Part shown: positions 6,651 through 13,138 of the stretch, in pieces
How positions within the stretch are numbered: position 1 is the first letter of the stretch
How the letters are laid out: every line of letters begins with the position of its first letter
DNA from: Prevotellaceae bacterium UBA1743
Lineage (GTDB): Bacteria; Bacteroidota; Bacteroidia; Bacteroidales; Bacteroidaceae
Length of the DNA stretch: 15,255 nucleotides
NCBI GenBank assembly: GCA_002314945.1
Contig: DCHV01000047.1
Span: forward strand, 1-15,255
Direction: 5' to 3'
Translations under genes and position numbers: made by a program
The notes under the pieces: generated by a model
Told to the model about the DNA's origin: nothing
Seen by the model: only the letters and a program-made list of their open reading frames with translations
The model's database searches: none

Positions 6651-7439
6651 TCAGTGAGAGGAAAGCATTTTCGCCTCGTTCCAGAATGCATCCATCTCCT
6701 CGAGCGTGAGATCCTGTATGCGTCTTCCCTGTTCTTTCGCCTTCTGCTCCACATAGTTGAAACGAGTGATGAACTTCCTGTTGGTACGCTCCAGTGCATT
6801 GTCGGGATTGATGTGATAGAGTCGGGCTGCATTGATGAGTGAGAAGAGGAAATCCCCAAATTCGTTGGTGGAGTTTTCTTCATCATCTTTCTCCAGTTCC
6901 ACGCGCAACTCATCCACTTCTTCATGAACCTTTTTCCATACATCCTCTCGATTCTCCCAGTCGAAGCCCACATTGCGTGCCTTATCCTGAATGCGGTATG
7001 CCTTGATGAGCGAGGGTAGGGCATTGGGCACTCCTGAGAGGACCGTCTTGTTCCCATCCTTCTCGCGTTGCTTGATTTTCTCCCAGGCTTCCACCACCTC
7101 CCCTGCTGTCTTAGCCACGGTGTCACCATATACGTGCGGATGACGGAAAATGAGTTTGTCGCATAGCTTGTTGCAGACATCGGCAATATCGAATTCACCT
7201 GTCTCCTGACCTATTTTGGCATAGAAGACCACATGCAGGAGTACATCGCCCAATTCCTTGCATATCTCCTTGTTGTCCTCCTTCATGAGCGCATCGCACA
7301 ATTCAAAGGTCTCCTCTATCGTATTGGGACGCAACGATTCGTTGGTCTGCTTGTGATCCCATGGACATTTCTCGCGTAGTTCGTCCATTACATCCAGTAA
7401 TCGGCCGAATGCCTGTATTTTTTCTTCTCTTGAGTGCAT
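6651..7439 (-). CDS. mazG: Nucleoside triphosphate pyrophosphohydrolase MazG
   Basis: MazG hydrolyses (d)NTPs to the monophosphate and pyrophosphate, and clears aberrant nucleotides. The frame is open further upstream, but the conserved start is the ATG at 7437-7439 (MHSREEKIQAFGRL), giving 262 residues, the usual two-domain length. The upstream extension would overlap valS and lacks family similarity. The N-terminal domain has CPWD at 25-28 and the Mg-binding EExxE (Glu42, Glu43, Glu46) with ELGD (Glu62, Asp65). The C-terminal domain has a second set around Glu173/Glu174/Glu177 and EFGD (Glu193, Asp196). Both metal sites look intact. It is divergent from valS and convergent with the sigma factor gene. 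The promoter box lies so close that the mRNA may be leaderless. Confidence 0.95.
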   Translation of the reverse strand: MHSREEKIQAFGRLLDVMDELREKCPWDHKQTNESLRPNTIEETFELCDALMKEDNKEICKELGDVLLHVVFYAKIGQETGEFDIADVCNKLCDKLIFRHPHVYGDTVAKTAGEVVEAWEKIKQREKDGNKTVLSGVPNALPSLIKAYRIQDKARNVGFDWENREDVWKKVHEEVDELRVELEKDDEENSTNEFGDFLFSLINAARLYHINPDNALERTNRKFITRFNYVEQKAKEQGRRIQDLTLEEMDAFWNEAKMLSSH

Positions 7440-7445
7440 AGTGTT

Positions 7446-7454
7446 GCAAAAGTA
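7446..7454 (-). promoter_or_regulatory. mazG promoter, -7 box
   Basis: On the minus strand this reads TACTTTTGC, an exact match to TAnnTTTG followed by C. It ends seven bases before the mazG ATG (7439), so transcription would start at or next to the start codon. No clear TTTG -33 box is seen at the expected distance. Confidence 0.65.
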
Positions 7455-7499
7455 CAAAGAAATACTGGTTCCCATGTTCCCATAGTGAGAAATATTTTG

Positions 7500-7508
7500 T
7501 ACTTTTGC
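7500..7508 (+). promoter_or_regulatory. valS promoter, -7 box
   Basis: TACTTTTGC matches the Bacteroidetes -7 consensus exactly. The start would lie near 7514, giving a leader of about 22 bases. The -33 region has no convincing TTTG. The gap is too short for a T-box leader. Confidence 0.65.
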
Positions 7509-7536
7509 GCGAAAATATCTATAACACATATTCAAT

Positions 7537-10245
7537 ATGGAATTAGCAACCAAGTACAATCCTGCCGATGTAGAGGCAAAATGGTATCAATATTGGCTTG
7601 ACAACAAGCTATTCAGTTCCAAACCAGATGGACGCCAACCTTACACGATAGTCATTCCCCCTCCCAATGTGACAGGTGTCTTACACATGGGACACATGCT
7701 CAACAATACGATTCAGGATATCCTTATCCGCAAGGCTCGTTTGGATGGAAAGAACGCGTGCTGGGTACCAGGAACAGATCATGCATCTATCGCCACCGAA
7801 GCAAAGGTGGTTAACAAACTTGCCGCTCAGGGCATCAAGAAACGTGATCTGACGCGCGAGGAGTTTCTCAAACATGCCTGGGCATGGACCGAGGAACACG
7901 GAGGCATCATCCTCAAGCAACTTCGCAAGTTGGGTGCTTCCTGCGATTGGGATCGTACCGCCTTCACCATGGATGAATTGCGCAGCGAGTCCGTTCTCAA
8001 GGTTTTTGTAGATCTGTATGAGAAAGGCTACATCTATCGTGGTTTGCGCATGGTCAACTGGGATCCAAAGGCTCAGACGGTACTCTCTACCGAGGAGGTT
8101 ATCTATCGCGAGGAGAAGAGCAAACTCTTCCATCTGAAATATTATCTGGCCGAGGGATGCGTACCTGCAAGTCAGGCCGAGGGCAATGTCCTTCATCAGG
8201 ACGAGAAAGGGTATTATGCAGTAGTGGCTACCACCCGTCCCGAGACCATCATGGGTGATACGGCAGTGTGCATCAATCCCAAGGATCCCAAGAATCAATG
8301 GTTGAAGGGTTGCAAGGTCGTTGTCCCTCTCGTCAATCGTGTCGTTCCTATCATCGAGGACCGTTATGTCGATATCGAGTTTGGTACGGGTTGTCTCAAG
8401 GTGACTCCCGCTCACGATGTGAATGACTACGCTTTGGGAAAGACGCACAACCTGGAGACAATAGATATTTTCAATCCAGATGGAACACTTTCCGAAGCAG
8501 CAGGCCTCTACGTAGGACAGGATAGAATGGTAGTTCGCAAGCAGATTGCATTGGATCTGCAGGCAGCAGGTTTGATGGATCATATCGAGGATTATGACAA
8601 CAAGGTAGGTTATTCCGAGCGAAACCAGGACACCGCCGTAGAACCCCGTCTCTGCAAGCAGTGGTTCCTCTCGATGCAGCACATGGCCGACATCGCCCTG
8701 CCTCCCGTCCTCAGTGGCGAACTGAAGTTCTACCCCAACAAATATGTGACCACCTACAAGAATTGGTTGGAAAATATCCAGGACTGGTGTATCAGTCGTC
8801 AGTTGTGGTGGGGACATCGTATTCCTGCCTATTTCCTAAATACACCCGAGGACTCCGACGAAGAGGAACGCTTCGTGGTAGCACTCACTCCCGAGGAAGC
8901 ATTGGAGAAGGCCAAAGTGCAATTTGCTCGCCCCGACCTCACGATGGACGATCTTCACCGCGACGAGGATGCCCTCGATACATGGTTCTCCTCTTGGCTG
9001 TGGCCTGTTTCTCTCTTTGATGGCATCAACCGTCCTGGCAACGAGGAAATCAACTACTACTATCCTACCAGTGACTTGGTTACAGGTCCCGATATCATCT
9101 TCTTCTGGGTGGCCCGTATGATTATGGCAGGCTGCGAATATCAGAAGCAGATACCCTTCCGCAATGTCTATTTTACCGGTATCGTACGCGACAAGTTGGG
9201 ACGCAAGATGAGCAAGTCACTCGGTAATTCACCCGATCCACTGGAACTCATCGAGAAATATGGTGCCGACGGAGTGCGTATGGGTATGATGTTGGCAGCT
9301 CCTGCTGGCAACGACATCCTGTACGATGATGCGTTGTGCGCGCAAGGTATGAACTTCTGCAACAAGATGTGGAATGCCTTCCGCCTCGTGAATGGATGGG
9401 AGGTAAAGGATATCGAACAACCCTCCGAGAATGCGCAAGCCATCCAATGGATGCAGGCCAAGGTGCGTATTGCCTACGACGAAATCAACGATCTCTACAG
9501 CAAGTATCGTCTCAACGAGGCTTTGATGACCGCCTTCAAACTCTTCACTGACGAATTCTCAGGATGGTATCTCGAAATCGTCAAACCCGCATACCAGGCT
9601 CCCATTGATGCAAAGACTCTGCAGGCCACACTCGACCTCTTCGATCAGTTGATGCACGTCATCCATCCTTTCATGCCATTTATCACCGAGGAATTGTGGC
9701 AGCACATTGCCGAGCGCAAGCAGGGAGAGTCTCTCATGGTGTCCGAGTTTCATTTGGCACAACCCACGCAGGACGACTCGGCGCTTGTGGCACAGTTCGA
9801 GGAACTGAAACAGATTATTTCCGGGGTACGTGGTGTACGTCAGACCAAGAATATCAGTCCGCGTGAACCACTTGTATTGGAAATGGTACTGCCCGTTTCC
9901 GAGGCACTCAAACAAGGCGAGGTAATCGTGGCTAAATTGGCAGGCCTCTCCGAATTGAAGCCTGTGGATCAGAAGAGCGAGAGCACCATAGCTTTCCTTA
10001 TCGGCACTGACGAATACGCCATTCCTATGGGCAACCTGATTGATGCTTCAGCCGAAATAGAGAAGGCCGAGACGGAAATCAAGCGTTTGCAAGGCTTCAT
10101 GACAGGCATCCAGAAAAAACTCTCCAACGAACGCTTCGTGCAGAATGCTCCCGCAGCCGTCGTGGAGATGGAACGCAAGAAACTCTCCGATGCCGAAAGC
10201 AAGATAGCTGCTTTGCAAGAGACCATCCGCTCATTTCAGAAGTAG
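7537..10245 (+). CDS. valS: Valine--tRNA ligase
   Basis: ValRS charges tRNA-Val with valine and edits misactivated threonine. The 902-residue protein is a class Ia synthetase of normal length. The HIGH motif appears as HMGH (residues 50-53) after PPPNVTGVL, and KMSKS is at 557-561. The CP1 editing domain is marked by ATTRPETIMGDT starting at 231 and by TPAHDVNDY near 290. LWWGHRIPAY lies at 423-432 and DTWFSSWLWP follows in the catalytic core. The anticodon-binding helical domain follows, and the last 70 residues form the coiled-coil tRNA-binding arm typical of ValRS. The start codon lies in a small palindrome (7527-7539) and has no Shine-Dalgarno sequence. The gene is divergent from mazG. 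All key motifs are intact. Confidence 0.98.
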   Translation: MELATKYNPADVEAKWYQYWLDNKLFSSKPDGRQPYTIVIPPPNVTGVLHMGHMLNNTIQDILIRKARLDGKNACWVPGTDHASIATEAKVVNKLAAQGIKKRDLTREEFLKHAWAWTEEHGGIILKQLRKLGASCDWDRTAFTMDELRSESVLKVFVDLYEKGYIYRGLRMVNWDPKAQTVLSTEEVIYREEKSKLFHLKYYLAEGCVPASQAEGNVLHQDEKGYYAVVATTRPETIMGDTAVCINPKDPKNQWLKGCKVVVPLVNRVVPIIEDRYVDIEFGTGCLKVTPAHDVNDYALGKTHNLETIDIFNPDGTLSEAAGLYVGQDRMVVRKQIALDLQAAGLMDHIEDYDNKVGYSERNQDTAVEPRLCKQWFLSMQHMADIALPPVLSGELKFYPNKYVTTYKNWLENIQDWCISRQLWWGHRIPAYFLNTPEDSDEEERFVVALTPEEALEKAKVQFARPDLTMDDLHRDEDALDTWFSSWLWPVSLFDGINRPGNEEINYYYPTSDLVTGPDIIFFWVARMIMAGCEYQKQIPFRNVYFTGIVRDKLGRKMSKSLGNSPDPLELIEKYGADGVRMGMMLAAPAGNDILYDDALCAQGMNFCNKMWNAFRLVNGWEVKDIEQPSENAQAIQWMQAKVRIAYDEINDLYSKYRLNEALMTAFKLFTDEFSGWYLEIVKPAYQAPIDAKTLQATLDLFDQLMHVIHPFMPFITEELWQHIAERKQGESLMVSEFHLAQPTQDDSALVAQFEELKQIISGVRGVRQTKNISPREPLVLEMVLPVSEALKQGEVIVAKLAGLSELKPVDQKSESTIAFLIGTDEYAIPMGNLIDASAEIEKAETEIKRLQGFMTGIQKKLSNERFVQNAPAAVVEMERKKLSDAESKIAALQETIRSFQK

Positions 10246-10247
10246 CA

Positions 10248-10283
10248 ATAGATGCAATCTATTATTGGATAGGATTCATCAGT
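10248..10283 (+). promoter_or_regulatory. Candidate OxyR operator upstream of rbr
   Basis: ATAGATGCAATCTAT (10248-10262) matches every fixed base of the E. coli OxyR half-operator ATAGntnnnanCTAT. Six bases later comes ATAG (10269-10272), the start of a weaker second half that ends CAGT instead of CTAT; the usual spacing is seven. The site ends just at the expected -33 position of the rbr promoter, the normal place for an OxyR activator. oxyR itself is the third gene of this operon. Confidence 0.65.
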
Positions 10284-10306
10284 TGTCGGAGAGCAGAAGA
10301 ACGTCG

Positions 10307-10315
10307 TACCTTTGC
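10307..10315 (+). promoter_or_regulatory. rbr operon promoter, -7 box
   Basis: TACCTTTGC matches TAnnTTTG followed by C. A partial -33 (GTTG at 10282-10285) stands 21 bases upstream and touches the OxyR-like site. The leader would be about 60 bases, A-rich and without a Shine-Dalgarno sequence. Confidence 0.7.
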
Positions 10316-10381
10316 AGCAGAAAACAAGAAAGATTTCAAACAGAGTATCAATAATCAAAAAACAAACTAAAAATTAGAATT

Positions 10382-10924
10382 ATGGCAAACAAGTATGCAG
10401 GTACCCAGACCGAGAAGAATCTGGAAGCAGCTTTCGCTGGTGAAAGCCAGGCACGCAACAAGTACACCTATTTTGCATCAAAGGCAAAGAAGGAAGGATT
10501 CGAGCAGATTGCAGCTCTCTTCCTCCAGACTGCCGACAATGAGAAGGAACACGCCAAACTGTGGTTCAAGGAACTGCACGATGGCATTGGCACCACAGCC
10601 GACAATTTGGCAGATGCTGCAGCAGGCGAGAACTACGAGTGGACCGATATGTACGAGGGCTTTGCTCAGACAGCAGAGAAGGAAGGCTTCCCCGAGTTGG
10701 CAGTAAAGTTCCGCTTCGTAGCCGCTATCGAGAAGCGTCACGAGGAGCGTTATCGCGCATTGCTCAAGAATATCGAGACAGCTCAGGTCTTCGCAAAGAG
10801 CGAGGTGAAGGTATGGGAATGCCGTAACTGTGGACATATCGTAGTAGGTACCAATGCACCCCAGATTTGTCCTACCTGCGCTCATCCTCAGGCTTATTTC
10901 GAGGTACATGTTGACAATTTCTGA
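10382..10924 (+). CDS. rbr: Rubrerythrin (diiron peroxidase with rubredoxin domain)
   Basis: Rubrerythrin reduces hydrogen peroxide to water in the cytoplasm of anaerobes, using electrons passed through its rubredoxin domain. The 180-residue protein has an N-terminal four-helix diiron domain with Glu21, Glu54xxHis57, Glu86 and Glu117xxHis120. The C-terminal rubredoxin-like domain has CRNC (147-150) and CPTC (163-166) to hold one iron. The extra switching glutamate of the classical enzyme, three residues after the Glu86 equivalent, appears to be Asp89 here. This alignment is by eye. It is first in a three-gene unit with thioredoxin and oxyR, behind an OxyR-like operator. It ends with tandem stops TGA-TAG. 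Confidence 0.97.
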   Translation: MANKYAGTQTEKNLEAAFAGESQARNKYTYFASKAKKEGFEQIAALFLQTADNEKEHAKLWFKELHDGIGTTADNLADAAAGENYEWTDMYEGFAQTAEKEGFPELAVKFRFVAAIEKRHEERYRALLKNIETAQVFAKSEVKVWECRNCGHIVVGTNAPQICPTCAHPQAYFEVHVDNF

Positions 10925-10926
10925 TA

Positions 10927-11226
10927 GTGGAGAGTTTCAATGATATCATCCATGGCGATGGGCTCACTTTAGTGGATTTCTTTGCCACCTGGTGCGGCCC
11001 ATGCCAACAGATGCACCCAGTGTTAGAGCAGTTCAAGGCTGATATGCAGGACGAGGTGCGAGTCCTCAAGTTGGACATCGACCGCAACCAGTCTTTGGCT
11101 TCATTCTACGGCATACAGTCTGTTCCTACCCTGATGCTCTTTCGTCAGGGGGAACTCCTGTGGCGTCAGAGTGGCACCATGCCTTTGGACGAGCTCAAGG
11201 CATTGGTCAGTCAGCATCGCGCATGA
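10927..11226 (+). CDS. Thioredoxin
   Basis: This small cytoplasmic thiol-disulfide reductase has 99 residues, about the length of a classical thioredoxin. The active site WCGPC is at residues 22-26 and the cis-proline is Pro67 in SVPT. There is no signal peptide. The start is GTG at 10927-10929, whose first G is the last base of the second stop codon behind rbr, so only two bases separate the genes. The conserved N-terminus supports this start. Its last four bases, ATGA, overlap the oxyR start. It probably supplies reducing power for peroxide defence, such as re-reducing OxyR or a peroxidase, but this is an inference from context. Confidence 0.95.
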   Translation: MESFNDIIHGDGLTLVDFFATWCGPCQQMHPVLEQFKADMQDEVRVLKLDIDRNQSLASFYGIQSVPTLMLFRQGELLWRQSGTMPLDELKALVSQHRA

Positions 11227-12158
11227 ATCTTCAACAACTACGTTACATCGTCGCCATCGACCGCTTCCGCAGTTTCGCGAAGGCGGCCGAGGCGTGTGAC
11301 GTATCCCAGCCTACCCTGAGCGCCATGCTCATCAAGTTGGAGGAGGAAATCGACGTGCGTATCTTCGATCGCACCAACAAATCTGTCATCCCTACATCTG
11401 CAGGAGAGAAAATCATTCTACAGGCACAGCGAGTGCTGATGGAGGCAGGACGCATCCATGAAATCATCGACGAGGCGAAGGGAAAAGTAGGAGGCCCTTT
11501 TCCTCTTTCCTTTGGTCCTACCATAGCCCCCTACCTATTACCCCAGTTCATCCGCTTTTATCGGGAACGCTATCCTTCAGTCGATCTCACTATCAGAGAG
11601 CTCAAGGCAGGTTTCATGCTCGATGCTCTTCTGCGAGGCGAGATAGATGCAGGTATCGCTATCTCGGACAACAAGAGAGAGGGCGTGCTGGAGATACCCC
11701 TTTATACAGAAAACTTCTATCTCTATCTTTCCAAAGGCGTTTCGGAAGCATCCGATCAGATTCCATCGTTCCGTCCCGAGGAACTTGTCCACGAGAATAT
11801 GTGGATAATGAAGGAAGCGCAATGTCTCCGGGATAGTGCCTTCAGTTTCTGCAAGGAACGTAGTATTGGACATCATATCTACGAAGCGGGCAGTATCGAG
11901 ACGCTCATTCGCATCGTTGATGAGAATGGAGGTTACACAATCATTCCCGAGATGCACCTTCCCTTCCTCTCCGAGTCACAGCGTACCCATGTACGTCGTA
12001 TAGAGGGTGACTATCTCTCACAGCGTCGCATCTCACTTTATATCAAGGAAGACTATGTTCGTCAGGCAATGCTCAATAGCCTGACTACCACGCTACGGAA
12101 ATTCATACCCCAGAGAATGTTCTCCGAGCGTATCATCAAGTATGGTATCAAGCTTTGA
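11223..12158 (+). CDS. oxyR: Hydrogen peroxide-sensing LysR-type regulator OxyR
   Basis: OxyR activates peroxide-defence genes when two cysteines form a disulfide. The 311-residue protein begins with a LysR winged helix-turn-helix (residues 1-60, MNLQQLRYIVAI...SQPTLSAMLIKLE). The effector domain contains GPTIAPYLLP at 98-107, as in E. coli OxyR. Cys201 and Cys210 stand in QCLRDSAFSFC, with the same nine-residue spacing as E. coli Cys199/Cys208. The histidine before the first cysteine in E. coli is Gln200 here. The ATG at 11223 gives the correct LysR N-terminus and overlaps the thioredoxin stop as ATGA, indicating translational coupling. The frame's earlier ATG at 11160 lies inside the thioredoxin gene and is not the start. 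Placement behind rbr and an OxyR-like operator implies autoregulation. Confidence 0.96.
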   Translation: MNLQQLRYIVAIDRFRSFAKAAEACDVSQPTLSAMLIKLEEEIDVRIFDRTNKSVIPTSAGEKIILQAQRVLMEAGRIHEIIDEAKGKVGGPFPLSFGPTIAPYLLPQFIRFYRERYPSVDLTIRELKAGFMLDALLRGEIDAGIAISDNKREGVLEIPLYTENFYLYLSKGVSEASDQIPSFRPEELVHENMWIMKEAQCLRDSAFSFCKERSIGHHIYEAGSIETLIRIVDENGGYTIIPEMHLPFLSESQRTHVRRIEGDYLSQRRISLYIKEDYVRQAMLNSLTTTLRKFIPQRMFSERIIKYGIKL

Positions 12159-12172
12159 TACTTCTACTTTTT
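12145..12172 (+). terminator. Weak terminator-like hairpin at the end of oxyR
   Basis: GTATCAA (12145-12151) pairs with TTGATAC (12155-12161) over a 3-base loop, followed by a T-rich tail ending in five T. The hairpin overlaps the stop codon at 12156-12158. The stem is A/T-rich, so it may be only partly effective. Confidence 0.45.
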
Positions 12173-12203
12173 CCCCCATCATAACGATTTTTCTCGCAGT
12201 TCG

Positions 12204-12235
12204 TCTGTTATTCCCGCTTTTTTCAATAACTTTGC
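12204..12235 (+). promoter_or_regulatory. Promoter of the DUF1080 gene
   Basis: TAACTTTGC (12227-12235) matches the -7 consensus TAnnTTTG. TCTG at 12204-12207, 19 bases upstream, is one base off the -33 box. The leader would be about 32 bases long. Confidence 0.65.
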
Positions 12236-12272
12236 ATTCGGAATAATAGATAATCAGCATAAATCAAATCAA

Positions 12273-13040
12273 ATGAAGCGAAATTTTATTGCAATTGCCA
12301 TGATGGCTTTCGCTTGCACACTGCAGGTGACAGCCAAGGATGTAGTCAAGGAAGCACTCAAGGTACAGAAGAGCGAGACGGACAATACTTTGTCCAAGGC
12401 CGAGGTTAAGAAGGGTTGGACTCTGCTTTGGGATGGAAAGACCAACCAAGGATGGCGCGGAGCCAAGTTGGACAAGTTCCCAGCCAATGGTTGGGTGATG
12501 GAGAATGGAATACTCAAGGTGATGCCATCCGACGGAGGCGAATCGACCAACGGAGGTGACATTGTCACTACACGCAAGTTCCACAATTTCATCCTCAAGG
12601 TAGATTTCAAGATAACCGAGGGAGCCAACAGTGGCATCAAGTATTTCGTAGATAGCGATATGAACAAGGGTGCAGGCAGTGCCATCGGTTGCGAGTTCCA
12701 GATACTCGACGACAAGCGTCATCCCGATGCCAATCTCGGTGTGAAGGGCAACCGCAAGTTGGGCTCGCTCTACGATCTCATTCCCGCTCCCACAGACAAG
12801 CCCTTCGATATCAAGGCATGGAATACTGCCATGATCGTAGTGCAGGACAATCATGTAGAGCACTGGCTCAATGGCGTAAAGCTGCTCGAATATAATCGCA
12901 ATGATCAGGAATGGAACGCCCTTGTCGCCTACAGCAAATACAAGGACTGGCCCAATTTTGGTAATTTCGACGGAGTCATCCTTTTGCAAGATCATGGCAA
13001 TGAGGTGTGGTTCAAGAATGTAAAGATCAAGGAACTCTAA
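12273..13040 (+). CDS. Exported DUF1080 protein (3-keto-disaccharide hydrolase-like)
   Basis: The 255-residue protein has a signal peptide (about residues 1-21, cut near VTA-KD), a short charged spacer (22-46) and a single DUF1080 domain (47-255) with a jelly-roll/concanavalin-like fold. Typical family features are GWTLLWDGKTNQGWRG at 48-63, DFKITEGANSGIKYFV at 111-126, GCEFQILDD at 139-147 and the closing WFKNVKIKEL. Some members of this family hydrolyse 3-keto-glycosides made by sugar oxidoreductases; many are uncharacterised. Cys15 does not sit in a good lipobox, so it is probably soluble in the periplasm or secreted. It has its own promoter and is followed by a long terminator. The next gene encodes another exported carbohydrate-type protein, so a shared glycan pathway is likely but unproven. 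Confidence 0.88.
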   Translation: MKRNFIAIAMMAFACTLQVTAKDVVKEALKVQKSETDNTLSKAEVKKGWTLLWDGKTNQGWRGAKLDKFPANGWVMENGILKVMPSDGGESTNGGDIVTTRKFHNFILKVDFKITEGANSGIKYFVDSDMNKGAGSAIGCEFQILDDKRHPDANLGVKGNRKLGSLYDLIPAPTDKPFDIKAWNTAMIVVQDNHVEHWLNGVKLLEYNRNDQEWNALVAYSKYKDWPNFGNFDGVILLQDHGNEVWFKNVKIKEL

Positions 13041-13075
13041 ACACTACTCGTCTTTTCTCAAATACATATATACTG

Positions 13076-13130
13076 GCCTCCAACCCTACGTGTACCACTT
13101 ATGTACAAGTTAGAGTTGGAGGCTATTTTT
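13076..13130 (+). terminator. Long terminator hairpin between the DUF1080 and GH42-like genes
   Basis: GCCTCCAAC (13076-13084) pairs perfectly with GTTGGAGGC (13115-13123), followed by TATTTTT. Inside, CTA/TAG (13086-13088 with 13111-13113) and TGTAC/GTACA (13091-13095 with 13103-13107) continue the stem. The T-run ends eight bases before the next start codon. Confidence 0.85.
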
Positions 13131-13138
13131 CTAAAGAT

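Larger units (their letters stand above)
7446..7508. repeat. 13-bp inverted repeat holding the mazG and valS promoters
   Basis: GCAAAAGTACAAA at 7446-7458 is the exact reverse complement of TTTGTACTTTTGC at 7496-7508, with 37 bases between. Each arm carries the -7 box of one of the two divergent genes. Confidence 0.85.

Noticed and set aside
7440..7536. T-box or other riboswitch upstream of valS
   Set aside because: The whole gap is 97 bases with a promoter box 29 bases before the ATG, which leaves no room for a T-box and shows no T-box-like sequence.
7527..7539. 13-base palindrome CATATTCAATATG containing the valS start codon
   Set aside because: It is short and A/T-rich; as RNA it gives at most a 4-bp stem. 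It may be chance.
7440..7559. 40-residue N-terminal extension of mazG
   Set aside because: It would run over both promoters and into valS, and MazG proteins begin at the MHSREEK-type sequence.
7681..8817. 378-codon minus-strand frame inside valS
   Set aside because: It is fully antisense to a conserved synthetase, has no promoter box in front and no recognisable domain.
11160..11222. Earlier ATG for oxyR inside the thioredoxin gene
   Set aside because: The LysR N-terminus begins at 11223, with an ATGA overlap typical of coupled genes.
12264..12995. 243-codon minus-strand frame over the DUF1080 gene
   Set aside because: It is antisense to a gene with signal peptide, promoter and domain match, with no independent support.
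13007..13138. Earlier ATG for the GH42-like gene
   Set aside because: It lies inside the DUF1080 gene, reads through the terminator and would bury the signal peptide.
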